Shown: positions 22,632 to 35,215, counted from the first letter of the stretch. The stretch: DNA of 64,000 nucleotides from Acanthopleura granulata (GCA_016165875.1 JABBOT010000016.1:10292063-10356062), one strand, 5' to 3'. The notes: a model not told the origin generated them from the letters alone. A program made the numbers and translations.

Positions 22632-23219
22632 CTACAACAACCACATAGAGGAATATAGCACAATTTATTATGTAGAAATGCAGACCAGTATCTGGTTTAT
22701 TGCATTAATCTATTTTATCCGAAAGCTGGGAGGGAGGGGGGACGTTCATTTATTTATTTATCTATTTTGTCTCTAAGGAACTCTCAAGTATTTTTCACTT
22801 ATATAATGGCAGTCAGGTTTTACCGGCCAAGGAAAATGCCTGACCAAAACTGCTAAGTTTCACTAGGTACCTGGAAGGTCTTAGTTTCTCAATTACAATT
22901 TTTAATATTCCCCTAACAGCTTACCCTAATTCTTTTAATTTGTGAGACATCCAGTCTGCCCTTTTTGGCCAATATACAAGTACTTGTAACAGGACTACTA
23001 AGTTTCTCTTTTCTCACATGGTTAGTCCATCTGATGAACAACATATCCATATATTTACTTTCTGCCAAACAATGGGAGAAAAGTTTAATTTAAGTTTTCA
23101 GCACTACTGATAACTGTCCCCAAAATTAGACAATTAGGGTAGTTCACATGTAACTTACTATCATCATATGACATTGTAGGAGTCTTAAATACACCTGTCC
23201 ACAGAGGTGTATATCATAC
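22632..23219 (-). other. Hyccin intron, 588 bases
   Basis: Donor G|GTATGA at the 23220 side, acceptor TTGTAG|AG at the 22631 side, phase 1. It contains a worn inverted SINE family 1 fragment (tail from about 22750, TTTCACTTATATAATGGCAG near 22793-22812). Confidence 0.85.
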
Positions 23220-23379
23220 CTGGTAGTTTCTTGGCCCTGAAGGAGGCATTAGTGATGGCTGACTTGGACAGTGTGGTTGTGGAAGTGGTTGGGGATAGAG
23301 CCACTGCAATGCCCATAGGCCCATCTCCAGGCTGACCTGAGGGGTTGTACTGCAGCGAGTTACGTATGGCATTACTCAC
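23220..23379 (-). CDS. FAM126: Hyccin exon: end of folded domain, start of tail
   Basis: The acceptor TACTTTCAG precedes GTG AGT AAT GCC, giving VSNAIRNSLQYNPSGQ. This matches the human VANAIKASLP segment, the last helix of the hyccin fold. The exon continues with a Thr/Ser-rich stretch and then SAITNASFRAKKLP, which aligns with human NAVTSMSIRGHRWKRH. The donor is CCAG|GTATGA and the last base starts a codon finished in the next exon. There are 53 full codons plus one base. Confidence 0.95.
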
Positions 23380-25552
23380 CTGAAAGTATCAAAGACACAG
23401 GCTGATTCGGAGAATTTATATCCTATGCTAAATAGGGAAAACTTATGAATGGATCAAGCTGGCTTTCAAACTTGACCTGAAGGCCACAATATGGATCTGC
23501 ACTAATATTAAAAAATCAAACAATATGGGAAACCGTTCTTGCAAGGAAATCATTGACAAGGTATGAATCACAACCATGAAAATCAGTGAACATATAAAAC
23601 ATATACAGGGATCAGGCTGGTCTAAAATTTTATCCAAATCAGACGATTTGATAAAACATGATGGAACACTTTTTTAAAACAAACCAAAATCATTGGAATC
23701 CAAAAAGTATCGTGAAACACAAAGATTTGTCTGTGCAAAAGCTTCATTAAACTGAAGTTTTACCTCCAGACTTTGTCAACTATCTGCCAAACATCCCCTC
23801 ATAAATAATAACTACATGTAAGTTCACTTATGCTGTAACTTAATTAAATCAATCTCAGTATCAAGCGAGACATTCATAACCAAGTCTTACACCACGAAGG
23901 GATGTTCCAAGTCGATAATCATAAGATCCAAACCAACCTGTAAAACCAGTTCTTAGATAATATACAGATGGTAAATAAAGCTATAACATGTAAAAGAGAA
24001 GTAGTCCACCTCAGTGTTTGTGCCAAACCAGAAGTTTATAACCTCAGGAGGCCAGTCTGACAATGGGCACTAAGGAAGCATTCTAGCACCCATCCATTTC
24101 ACCCCATGTGTGTGTCCCAGGCTTCAAATTTATAACCTCAGGAGACCAGTCTGATACTGGGCACTAGGGAAGCATTCCAGAGATGTTCATTTTCTCAGCA
24201 TGCCTTATCTTCAGGGACTGACATCCTTCCAGCAGTGAAAACAAACAGAAATGGTGGTTGACCAAATAGGCTCCCATCAGGACAGCTGGGGTCCATTGGC
24301 CCTTAGGGAGATCATTGTGGCCTGCATCAGCTATGTTGATTAACCCAGTGGGGAAGACATCAGGTCACGTCCAGGCATTAGGGCAAACTGGGCACTGATA
24401 CCCCCATATATTCTGTCAAAGGGTGTTGAGGAAGCTGGTTAAATTCACCAGAATCATTTCACAGTTTACCACCTATAGCCCTGATAAGAAAGATATCACA
24501 GTCTTGCCAGGGTCACATATGTACATGTCCAGCTTGGGTGGGCGGCTATGTGGAATAGAGGGCACTGGGAGAATCAGGGCAGTTAAGCCCTGGGAGAATA
24601 TTAAAGTGGAAATTAAGCTGAAGGCAGCCAGATTTCAGGAAAGATTCCCTGAAGACAGGGGCCTTCAGGAGGACACCAAAAGGCGTAAAGGCCGGTAGAA
24701 AATGAGTGTTTTGCTGCGACCAGACCTGACCCCACTGAAAAATCGCATTGAGTTGGTGACAAATTTTCTAGTCTGGCCAGTCGGCTTCAGGTATAAAACA
24801 CTAAAAAATAGCCTTATTATTTATGTAGTAATTTCACAAAGAACACCGACCTAAAACTGTATTCCTTAATTTTTGTTGGCACAAATGACACATACTATCA
24901 AATAACTAGATGCCTGGCCTACAACATATCCAAATATCATCAGGGGTTGGCCACCATTTTCTCAAAATAAATCAGCTGGAATGCAGGTACTGGCATCCTG
25001 TAGCCATAGAAACAGGGTGCAGGGGACACTTGCTCATTGGATGATATTTTTCTCTGTTTAATTGTAGGCACAAGTAATGGACTTCTGTTCAACCATTATT
25101 TGTTGTAGTTTTTATACCTGTAAAATCACCTGGCAGTACTTCAACACACTACAGAGATACAGCCAATCCCTACCCGTCCCCACCATTTTCTGTGCGCCTG
25201 AGTCTTGGATACAAAATCGAATTAGTGTTTTTATACCTTCTGTCGGGTATAGTCCTGAGTGAATCAGCCAATGAGAACTAGGCGCAATGTCACGCCATCA
25301 CTCTTTGGTATCCAAATAGACAACACAGGTGGAAGGCAAGCTCATAGAACTATACCTTGTACATTTTAACTGAGTTTATGTTGCAAGTAACTCTCACAAT
25401 TTTGTGCAGAATCAACCCTTAAAATCTGTACTAAAACAGGCATTCTCATTAATAAAAAGTTCTCTCTTTTGCTAGTTTTCGAACACAACATTTTATTTGT
25501 GCTCTACAGTTTTATTCCCAACAAATAAAAGTGGATTTCACTAACTGTGAAA

Positions 25553-25740
25553 TATTTATTCATTTATTTGCTTGGTGTTTTATGCCGAACTCAAGATTAT
25601 TTCACTTATACGACAACAGTCAGCATTATGGTGGGACCCATGACCATCCACAGGTTGCTGGCAGACCTTCCCACGTATGGCCGGAGAGGAAGCCAGCATG
25701 AGCTGGACTTGAACTCACAGCTTGAACTAAGCTGAAGTTG
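25553..25740 (-). repeat. SINE family 1 copy, inverted
   Basis: The tail ATTTATTCATTTATTTG leads, then TTGGTGTTTTATGCCGAAC, TTCACTTATACGACAACAG, CAGCATTATGGTGGGACCC and CCATCCACAGGTTGCTGGC. It ends around the B-box complement GGACTTGAACTCACAG (about 25708-25723). Confidence 0.85.
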
Positions 25741-28700
25741 TCGACAAAAATTGGAACATGCGTGGCACCATCAGGAAATTATATTCGTACTCTCGTAGCA
25801 AAGGACAATCGGCATGTCACTTGCTAGTGTATACATCCCCACTACCCAGTGTATACCTCCCAGCGATTAGACACGACTCAGAGCGACTTACAAAGACTAC
25901 AGTCAGGTTGGGTTGGGTCGCAGCAAAGAATTCAGTGTATAGTGTAAGGCCAGGCCTTAAGAAAACAAGAAATAAAGGATAAAGTGGGAGAACCTCTGAA
26001 ACTGACATCAAAAATTACCATAGCTATTTCTTAAGACTTCTTCTGGGCTGAATAACATACAGAGAAATATTCAAACTATAAGGTAAGTTTAACTTTCCCT
26101 GCAGAGATAATGTATTCCTGTAGTTGTCAATGCTGTCACAAACTGATGCTAATTGCACATTTCCACTGATTCTAAGTGCAATGTGTATCTTTTGTTTTCG
26201 TTGGTCTTGATGATAAGATTATCTAGCATTTAACTGGAAAATTTTAGTGTTTTCACACTATACTTAAAACTGTATTATAACTTCCTACCATTTGTCATCA
26301 GAACACTCATGATCTAAACTTTTACTTGGACAAGGCTGGCAGATACAAACTACGTGCTCAAATGTTCACACTTCATCAACACTGAAATCTTTTCCAGCTC
26401 TTCCCCCTTATTTCCTCAAATATTACAAAATCTTACTACAATGGATGTACGGCAACATACAAGTGTGGTGCTTAATGTTATAAAGTTTCAGTGGCTAGAA
26501 CAAATGCACTCTGTTAGAACAATGCATGTGTTATTCGTAAAGCTTAGGTGGGTCAGTCAAGAAGAATAGCTGTTGTTTTCATCCTTCAGTGGGGGACCTC
26601 ATTTCCCACAGCAGCACTCTGTAAACAGGAAAGCTGTGGGATGGGGAAACAGAACCAGGTAAGGGAGATAACTATGTGCTGTTACACTAAGTGCACGTGG
26701 AAGACACACCCAGCAGATCAGACATTACCACTCTTGAACCTTTCTGAATATGAAACAACAAGGTGCAAAAGAGTGGCATGTTTGGAAATAAAACTGCATT
26801 GGTTGGGTTAGCCAAGCTCTGCCTTCTACAACAAGTAGTATATACAGCTTCACTTAAACAACATTCATCACGTGAAAAATTTGTAAAAGGTGCCAGTGGC
26901 ACTAGTAATCTATATCATACATCAAAGTGGATATTAAAAATGTCTTTCTGTAGAGGTAATTCACCAGACTTTCTGTCCAAATAAATGAAGGAAAAACAAA
27001 ACACTAGAGCTGAATAACAATAACAATCATTTAGAAGTAATTCTAAAACATGTAGTTTAAATGCTTCAGCATGTGGTAAGCAGTATTATTGCTTAATTGC
27101 CCAACTTTTTGTTTTGATATCCATGCATGTGCATACACATATCGTAGCCGTTGTTCAAGCTTCCAGTGCCAGTCTGGTGCACGACACCACTTTACATCCG
27201 GCATGTGATGATGTTCACATGAGCCTGGGCAGTGACATCATAACCACAGCCCAGCAAGGACCTACCAAACTACAACACATAATCGTGGGAATGTAACAGA
27301 TATCATTCGCATCAGGATAAAACAAAGACTTGACTGGAGGACATGCTGTTCAATGATGCATTTGTTGAGAAGAAATCTGAACAGGATATCACTGCAAATG
27401 TGTGATGATGTATAATATTAACTTTATGGAAATCAGATAACCCCAGTGTAAGCTCTGTCAAATGATCAACTGTGTATAGATTGCCTCATGAGCAATGTCA
27501 GTCTGTTGTAAACAATAAGGGGAATTAGCCATCTGTTTCAAGAACTGCACCTTGCTGAAGTTTTATTAAAAGCATTTCGCTTTCCTTCTTCATCTTTTGG
27601 TCTAGCTAAAGGCAGAAATAAATAGCTTATACTAGGAGTTTGTGGTCTAACAACTCTGTCCCTCAGAACTGAGTCCTTAATGAATAGCAATATTAAATCT
27701 AAGATAAATAATTAATAAAAGGTTGATTACACTTGGATTTTAACTCCGATCTTTGGTCATCTGCTGTCTGATCTACAAGAAAAACTAACTGGTCATCGTC
27801 ATTATCCTCACAAGCACCTGAGAAGAATCTACCTAATATACAGGTGCACTGCTATTTAAATTGTTCAACAGCCTTCCACACACAGGATCAAGGGTTCAAA
27901 CCCAGTTCACTGGTTTGTTTTCAGATTTATATAATTTCAGAGCATGTGTTTTACTGGTTCTGATTTCAAACCAAAGAAAAAAAGAAATGATGTGCATTTC
28001 CAATGAGTGAAAAAGGATTGTTTGTGTATATGATTTTCAATATCTTTTCCCATCTTTTATTCAAGGACAAAAGGATATCTTGGTATATGCATGCATTATC
28101 TTTGCACAGAAATGTTCTATATGAGGATATGAAGTATATCTAATACACTGATTTGTGATTGAATCTGGTCTTCTTCCAAAAAATATGTTCAATCGGAATT
28201 TTAATCAAAGTTATACTGTACATACCTATACATTCTTAAACATGATCTGAAAGCAGATTTCCACATGTGCCTGGATACAAATTTATTTTTAAGAGCATCC
28301 GTTTGTCATTTTACCAGAAAGCTACATTTCGTCTTCTGTCTCTTTTGATTTCCTATTCCCCAAAAACTGGACCTGCACTATATACAAATAATTCTGGATA
28401 AAATGCTACCTTAGAAGATGACACAGCTGGTAAAGCTGCATAATTATGACTGCTACTCAACTCATTATATTTTTGCCATTCTGCAGCAAGAGGCAGAACA
28501 GGCGTCACAACATTGCAATTTCCTCCCACTTTTTTCAATTTCTGCACAGTAAGATTGAGGTATGTGTGAGTGCAGGCACAAGCCTCCTTAGATAAGAACC
28601 AGTGATGTTCACGTATGGGGGTGGGGGGAGGCCGGCTTGCCACTGTGCCCATAACGTGGCTGCACCTAAGCGAACTATGGCTAAACTGGTTAGCGGTTGT

Positions 28701-28919
28701 GGTTGTCATAGTGTTTTTCACTCATTGTGATAGCTATAGGCAATACATGGTTAACTGCTGGTATTAGCTGAGTAAATGGGCTTAACGGAAAGTCCAAAAC
28801 TGCAAGACAGAAAAGCATTAAGAAAAAGTGTTTACTTGTGTATAACAAGAACAAAAACCTTTTTCTTCAAATTGTTTAAAACAATACAGACCATTTCAAA
28901 TTACTGACTGAAGGCAACA

Positions 28920-29052
28920 GATATTTATTTATCTATTTCACTTATTTGGCTGGTGTTGCACACGTTACTTAAAAATATTTCACTGTATATGATGACGGCC
29001 AGCATAATGGAGGGGAAACCCACAACCATCCGCTGGCAGACCTTCTTACACT
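28920..29052 (-). repeat. SINE family 1 copy, inverted, truncated
   Basis: Tail TATTTATTTATCTATTTC, then GGCTGGTGTTGCACACG, TTTCACTGTATATGATGACG, GCCAGCATAATGGAGGGG and CCACAACCATCCGCTGGC. It stops before the tRNA-like head. Confidence 0.75.
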
Positions 29053-29189
29053 AGATTCAGGCATGTGTAAGAAGATACATATAGTGATGGGATGACATCA
29101 TCATTTTCGCACGTGTAATGGCAACCTGTAAAAATTACAAGATTCAAGAGTGCAAATCCAAAAAATAAACCTTGTATTTATGTACTTGA

Positions 29190-29300
29190 GGTAACCCACC
29201 TATCTTTGGCAAGATGCTAATACACTTTGTCACATGTGACTAACAGATACATGAATACTGATGCCATACTGGTGGTAATCAAGTGGTCTTCAATGCCTGT
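29190..29300 (-). repeat. SINE family 2 fragment, inverted
   Basis: ACCTATCTTTGGCAAGATGC, TCACATGTGACTAACAGATA and GCCATACTGGTGGTAATCAA, then GTGGTCTTCAATG, follow the order of the family 2 body at 39000-39300 and 54340-54740. Confidence 0.55.
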
Positions 29301-32300
29301 TTATGAACAAAAAAAAATGAATGCAGCTATGAGAATCTAGAACATTCCAGCCCAAGGATAAGAACCTACATCATACAATCATTATTAGAAAAGTTATTTC
29401 CTGCTTTCTTTTCTTCTGCCTGTCACCTTAGACTGACTGCATGAGTAGATGTTTTTAAAATGGCCTCCTCCAACACTCAACTTACATGTACCTACAATAA
29501 CAGTCTACCCTGCCATCAGACAGACAATATGTTGAGAATTTGACTGCACATTCTTTGGAGTTATTCTTTGTTAAAATAATGTTAACGGTTTGGTAAATGA
29601 AACATGAAGCCAATGATGGGTCCATGAAAACACGAAAACTATGGTCATCTTTAAAAGTATGTTTGGTGGGTGTAACCTGAGTGCTGATTCAAAAAAGGGC
29701 CTATACTCTAATCTTTATTATTAAAGTTTTCCTTGGTATTTTGATAATTTTTTTCCCCCATGTTAATTTTTTTTAAAATCCCTATCTTCTTCAAGAGCCA
29801 GAATAAAAAAAGAATTCCCTACCAACTGACTCTAATTTTTTCTTACAGGGACAGGTTATTCCCTGAAAACAGTTTTTTTAGGACAGCCTTTCAGGGTGAT
29901 AGGCAGGAGAAGATGTAGAGAAAGGAATCCACAAAAAAACATGAAGAAATGCATACTGCAGTTCTTGTTTTGTGCTGAACACATTTATATGCCCCAGTAT
30001 CTTTTCCAGGCATGTTAACCATCATTTAATGAGTAGGACAAAAATTGTTAAAGTCATAACATTTATGGGTTGCATATGTGTTTAATATCTAATATATAAG
30101 CATGTCCTTCAAGGACCACCTCCATGGGCCAACTCATAGAGATGAAAGATAGATGAAGGAATGACATTACATGAGATATATGAATGCCTAAGGAAAATTA
30201 TGACAAAATGATATCGCTGGGTTATGTAAATGTGAGCACGGAGTTGTAGCTGATTTATGTACAAATATAAAGGCAACAAAAAATAAGATAATCCTTCATG
30301 TATGCATACAGCAGCAAACTGCAAGCAATCTAGTCATCTGTTCACTTTTACAGTCAGGTGAAGGCAGCTGCTGAGTGCAAACCCACGGAGCAGCTTTCAG
30401 ACATCACAAGTAGCGCTACAAGAACTAAGTGCATATTTCTAACGGGTGTGTCGCCTGTAAAACACAAAAACCCTTCTACGATAGCTGTAAGCTGTAGGTT
30501 TGCGGCTGATAGCCCATGCCCAGAAAAACAAACTTGACACAAGAATTTGGCAAGACGTAGCACTACAGCCTTCATCATCTGTCACTTTCCACAGGCCTAA
30601 ATCCTGACGCAAGGGGAAAATGAACTGTCGTCACAGGTAACAGAAGAATGAGAAGTAAGTAAAAAAAAAAAAACAAAACACAAACAAAGAAAAACATGAA
30701 AAAAAAAAAATAAAAACATGAAAAAACCAAAAATGACAAACAGAAAAAAAAAACTATCTGAGGGTTATTGCAGTGCTCTAAGTAGCCAAGAAACCTGTGC
30801 CTGCAGGACATGCAGTGAAGTCAATTTTCAGTCTCTTTTGGTTTTCATACAATAACAACCTGGGGAATTATAGATACATGTAGTCATTCAGTCAGCAGCT
30901 GGTTAGCCATTAGCTCATGTTATCTGGCTGTGTGATGACGCAATGTGTAATTCCGAATGTTAACATGAATTTCCTTCACCAGTCTATCTGCAAATCTCAC
31001 TCTAAAGGGTGCATGATGTCACCTTACATAAATTTCACACCAGACAGAAGCTCCTTTCAGTTCCAGACCTAGCGAAATGACGAGGCTTACCACTTAATTA
31101 CCCTTCAAGTGAGCACAGCTTTGATGTTTGTGAAGTCTGAATGCTTTCAGCTTTACAATTACACCTCTCCCTCATTATAACGTCTCATCACAACATGCAC
31201 TTTAGTACAGCACAGTCACATATGTGTCCCACCAAATTTTCCTCAAGTTATTGTTGCACTTCAGATTTTGTTAATTCTTTGCACTCACTTGCTTGTTGAA
31301 CATGTGAAATAAAACCCATAAAATTGTGCTGATTTGGTTTGCAGTTAACATTCATCATCACACTATGTGGTTTCCTATATTTCTGATATCACAAGATAAC
31401 AAATTTCTCACAACATACTTCACTTACAACACAGTGGGTAGATATTTGTCCCCTGTAACAAGAGCCTTGTTAATGATGGAGCGGTATACTTCTGTCACCC
31501 AGAGTGTCTCAATTTTGTTGTCTTTTTAGTATCAACTTTCGTTAGATGATCAACTTCAGTTATCAGCCAATCATATTTCTGACTGCAGCACTATGAAATG
31601 ACAGTAAAAACAAGACTGCAATGATCCAATAAGGGTTTTACTGAGATATGGGTATTTGCATATATAAGCCTTCTCCACTTCAGAAATCTTGGGCATGTGT
31701 TGTTGAGCTTGTTCCCTTAGCATGATCAAATTTTTCAGGCTGCAGTTCTAGATTAAGAATTAAAATGGAACAATGGAAAGCAATACTTGGGCTAAACCAG
31801 CATTATGTAAATAGGTGCAAATGGCCAGTAAACCACAGACCCTTAACCTTTACAATTCACTGAACAATCTGATGTACATCATACGTTGTCACATTGTCAC
31901 ACTCACTGCAAGAATATATCTTTCTCTGACACATCTGGCACATGTTTTTGTTGTACTATATCACAACACCTTTGTCAAAACTGTCACATTCTGTGAACAG
32001 TCAAATTGTCAGAAACCGTGACATTTTAACTGAATCTCAGGTCTGCTTATATATTCATTACATCACAAACAGACTGGTTACAATTTATCATGAATGCTTG
32101 TTTAGAGGTAGAACATCCCTTCAAGTAGATCTGTGCACACAAAGTATTTTAAACTACAGCGCATAATCAAAGTCTCTGATGAGACAGTAGCTCTACTGAT
32201 TGCGACAAAATTATGACCGATTACAAAATTATGTATAACAGACAATGGACGCTCAAAACTGAAAATCAATACCACGAAATATGCATCTTATTCACTTGCA

Positions 32301-32612
32301 CAAATTTATTGAAATTGGAAAAGAAGAGAGTTATTATGGAAATATTATTGGAATTATTATTTATAAATTAGTGAAATCCCTGGATATTCTTTACTGATTA
32401 ATGTGATATTTCACTGCAGCTGAATATCACATTTGTTATTACATTTTGTTTTTTCAAACCCAGAATTTTTGACCTAAAAAAGAGAGAAAACTTTTGTTTT
32501 ATAATGTTCCAATATGATATCATAACACAAGTTTAGCAAATTGTTACATACCTACGTCATGCAAGAAAACACAATATCACACTGCATGTCATGCTACAGA
32601 TATGACTTTGAT

Positions 32613-32877
32613 TTGTTTATTTATTTATTTCATTGGTGTTTTGTGCCATCCTCAGGAATATTTCACTTATACCACAACAGCCAGCATTAAGGTGGGAGGA
32701 AACCGCACAGAGCTTGAGGAAACCCACGATCATCCGCAGGCTGCTGGCAGATCTTGCCACATACGTCTGGACAGGAAGCCAGCATGAGCTCGCCCTGAAC
32801 TCACAGTGACCGTACTGATGGGAGGTTTCTGCGTTATTGTGATCTAGCACAATAACCAACTGAGCCAATGAGGCCCC
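32613..32877 (-). repeat. SINE family 1, full-length inverted copy
   Basis: It runs from the TTTATTTATTTATTTCATTG tail to GAGGCCCC, the complement of the element's 5' GGGGCCTC. The A-box complement ACCAACTGAGCCA is at 32855-32867. The B-box complement is near 32793-32804. The body motifs are all present. Together with 9465-9716 it defines the family's full length at about 250-265 bases. Confidence 0.9.
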
Positions 32878-33121
32878 AATATGTCTTTGAAGGCAGCCAG
32901 CCAAAAACTTTGCTGAAAAGTTCTTTAGCTACTCAAAATCATGACACTAATATTAAAGCATGAATCATAAATAGAATACTACACAGTGAAAGTGCTTCAC
33001 ATCTCGTGGCTTATAATTTCCACCTCTCAGGCAAACTATCATTTTCCATATTAAACCTTGAATGTGCAATATCCTCTATGTCTTCAGCAGTGAAAGTTAT
33101 AATAACAATCCTCACACTCAC

Positions 33122-33209
33122 CATTTGAACATCTGGGAAAAGCTCGTAGCATGCTCTGTTGTGTACATCATTGACAGTCTGAATACCAAGTTTGGGGAAA
33201 CCATTGAAC
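33122..33209 (-). CDS. FAM126: Hyccin exon (ELFPD helix)
   Basis: The acceptor GGTTGCAG precedes G TTC AAT GGT TTC. With the AT of the previous exon the first codon is ATG, giving M-FNGFPKLGIQTVNDVHNR and then ACYELFPDVQM. This aligns with human FYNGEWDLAQKALDDI and then YRAQLELYPEPLL. The donor is CAAATG|GTGAGT in phase 0. It is 88 bases, one base plus 29 codons, and belongs to the helical domain that contacts TTC7 in the human structure. Confidence 0.95.
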
Positions 33210-33439
33210 CTGCAACCAGAACACCACATTAAACATATCATGACAAACCTATCCATCCCAATTCACAAATCAAGGGAAGCAACTTTTGTAGACAGAGATA
33301 AATTAACGGTTATTCCCCTTCGTCCATTTCATTCTCTGAAAGGTGAATTGCATTATGCACACATGTTCATGTAATGACATCATCTGCCTCTCATATGCAT
33401 ACTGTCCATCAAGGGCTTGAAGGATTGTTATCGTTGAAT

Positions 33440-33580
33440 TTGAAGTCTTTTAGTAAAGGAATATTTCCCTTATACGAGGGTGGTCATTTTTAAGGGTAGA
33501 CGAAACCAGTATGCCCACAGTGAGCCACTGGGTCTCCGCAAAATAACTGACAAACTTTCATACATGAGACACACAGATTT
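33440..33580 (-). repeat. SINE family 2 fragment, inverted
   Basis: GAATATTTCCCTTATACGAG, GGTGGTCATTTTTAAGGG and CTGACAAACTTTCATACATG match the order of the family 2 copy at 54340-54740 (CACTTATACGATAAGGTGGT, CAACAAACTTTCTTTTGG). Confidence 0.5.
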
Positions 33581-33591
33581 TCACCTGCAGT

Positions 33592-33789
33592 GATAACTCT
33601 GTACCATAGTGTCATTTCACCTGCAGCAATAACTCTACAAGAGTGTCATTTCACCTGTAGCTTTCGCTCTACAAGGGTGTCATTTCACCTGTAGCTGTAA
33701 CTCTACAAGTGTGTCATTTCACCTGTAACAATAACTCTGTACCATAGTGCCATTTCACCTGTAGCAATAACTCTACAAGAGTGTCATAA
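33592..33789. repeat. 34-nt tandem repeat, about six units
   Basis: The unit is GTGTCATTTCACCTGTAGCA followed by ATAACTCTACAAGA. GTGTCAT (once GTGCCAT) starts at 33609, 33643, 33677, 33711, 33747 and 33781, giving spacings of 34, 34, 34, 36 and 34. Two units carry CTGTACCATA in place of CTACAAGA. Confidence 0.9.
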
Positions 33790-34022
33790 GAGCATCGTGA
33801 ATCAGTTTTTGTCCGTAAGGTCCCACAAACTGTGAGAAGAGGGATTCCACAATTTCCCTGCCCATGACCTACATGGAACCCAAGCCTCCTGGCATCCTAA
33901 CTGCCATCTGCTTAAGGCTTAATCTACCAACTAAAACTCATTGAAAGCCCACAATGTAATGCAAAGTAATACAACATTAATTACATTTTATGGTTTAAGG
34001 GTTGAACACTGCATGAGCGGTG

Positions 34023-34138
34023 TTGTTGTGTAACCCGATATCCCTGAACCTTTTTTCATATCGAGGCAAATCACGAGAATGTGCAAGTGATTTGAAGAGG
34101 TATGAAACAAGGTTCAGAGGTATTGGGTTACACAACAA
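34023..34138. repeat. Long intronic hairpin, 52-base arms, 12-base loop
   Basis: The left arm (34023-34074) and right arm (34087-34138) are equal in length and complementary with roughly eight mismatches and no gaps. Outer ends are TTGTTGTGTAACCC and GGGTTACACAACAA. The centre pairs CTGAACCTT with AAGGTTCAG. The inner end pairs CAAATCAC with GTGATTTG. The loop is GAGAATGTGCAA. It could be a small foldback transposon or, if transcribed with the intron, an RNA hairpin. The stem is longer than a usual animal pre-miRNA stem. Confidence 0.85.
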
Positions 34139-34666
34139 ATACCAAGACGAAGGTGTTAAAGCCTCTTCTACCTCAAAAACTGAACAAAATGTAGAAAAAA
34201 CGGTATGTTTTGTGCTGCCAATCTCTTTTACTCCCTCCACAGAGGTCATGAATTTTAGAACAATCAACGGCAAGTTTACTCTACTGCAGTGGACCTGGAT
34301 ATTTCAATGATGTTGTGTGTATGTCTTCATGTCATTTTGTTGCGTGACATAGGAATGTAAAAGTTTACTATACATGTATTGTGACGTCACACCTTAGCTT
34401 AGATTGGAACATCATGAAACATAATGTCTTTTTCCTGAAGTCATGGCGTTTGGGTCTGAACCAGTAAAAATGTATAATCACTGAAGTAATATGAATAAAC
34501 GGGGAGGTAAACATACTGCCCTGTATGTTGCATGACAACCTTGATGTTGTTTGCAAAGGTCATCTCTATTTAATATGTATATTTACACACGGCCCGCAAT
34601 TGACAGCGGAGTTTAATAATACTCCAAGTGCAAAAATGCTATACATAATGGGGGTAAATTACTTAC

Positions 34667-34843
34667 ATGACAAAGTACAAGCTGGCCAGCATCTCGATGA
34701 GCAGGCTTGGACTGACGACAAGTCGTGGAGAAGTCACAAGTCCGTTCAGCGAGTAATGTGACCCTGATCCAACCGAGCCATTTTCAGTGGAGGCTGGGGT
34801 GGCATCTGGGTAACACAGGCTGTGGAAACCAGACACGGCTATC
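34667..34843 (-). CDS. FAM126: Hyccin exon (IAVSG...LLIEMLASLYF)
   Basis: The acceptor CTTGCAG precedes G ATA GCC GTG TCT GGT. The first base completes the AGG of the previous exon, giving R-IAVSGFHSLCYPDATPA, and the exon ends SPSLLIEMLASLYFV plus AT|GTAAGT. Human hyccin reads RICVCGYPRQ, then SGFMVQMLTGIYFAF. The middle (ENGSVGSGSHYSLNG) is a Gly/Ser-rich loop longer than in human. There are 58 full codons between the split ones. The two ends are helices of the folded domain. Confidence 0.95.
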
Positions 34844-34869
34844 CTGCAAGATGGAAAATTTGCATGCTT

Positions 34870-35215
34870 TATTTATTTGATTCTTGTGTAACATTAGATT
34901 CAAGAATTTTTCACTTATACCATGGCAGTCAGTTTATGGATGAAGGAGGGCAGAGTGCTTGACGCAAAACCACCGACCTTTGGTAACGTGCTGACAAACT
35001 TTCTTACACGTAAGTGCAGGTATGAACATCATATTCGTGGAAGGCTATTACTCTGCAGTACATGACAGGTAAACAGTGCAAGTGGCCACACAAGCGTCAT
35101 CAACTGCTTATCGTAACCAGCCCCTAACAAGCAGTAAGAACAAAGGAATCTACCAATGGCTGGATTTGAACTCACACCTCATGTGTCCTTGCAATTGAAG
35201 ATCAAGCATCTCTAA
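34870..35215 (-). repeat. SINE family 2, near full-length, inverted
   Basis: Tail TTTATTTGATTCTTGTG, then AAGAATTTTTCACTTATACC, ATGGCAGTCAGTTTATGG and CCACCGACCTTTGGTAACG. It ends at a B-box complement, GGCTGGATTTGAACTCAC (about 35158-35175), and a worn head. Its 3' end resembles that of family 1, so both probably share a partner LINE. Confidence 0.7.

Larger units (their letters stand above)
23380..33121 (-). other. Hyccin intron, 9742 bases
   Basis: Phase 0. It holds SINE family 1 copies near 25553 and 28920 and an inverted full copy at 32613. A 122-codon minus frame (28353-28721) and a 91-codon plus frame (24423-24698) have no recognisable domain and no hyccin-like splice context, so I do not call them genes. 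An A-rich tract lies at 30660-30755. A tRNA-like B box (GGGTTCAAACCCAG) near 27892 marks a SINE remnant. Confidence 0.7.
33210..34666 (-). other. Hyccin intron, 1457 bases
   Basis: It has donor CAT|GTAAGT and acceptor TTGCAG|G, phase 2. It contains a SINE family 2 remnant, a 34-nt tandem array and the long hairpin at 34023-34138. Confidence 0.9.

Noticed and set aside
24423..24698. 91-codon plus-strand frame rich in Lys and Glu
   Set aside because: No homologue recognised and no splice or promoter context; kept only as a chance or relic frame.
28353..28721. 122-codon minus-strand frame within a hyccin intron
   Set aside because: No known motif, no continuity of splice phase with hyccin exons, and composition typical of intron sequence.
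33592..33789. CRISPR-like spacing of a repeat
   Set aside because: Units are contiguous with no unique spacers, and the genome is animal.
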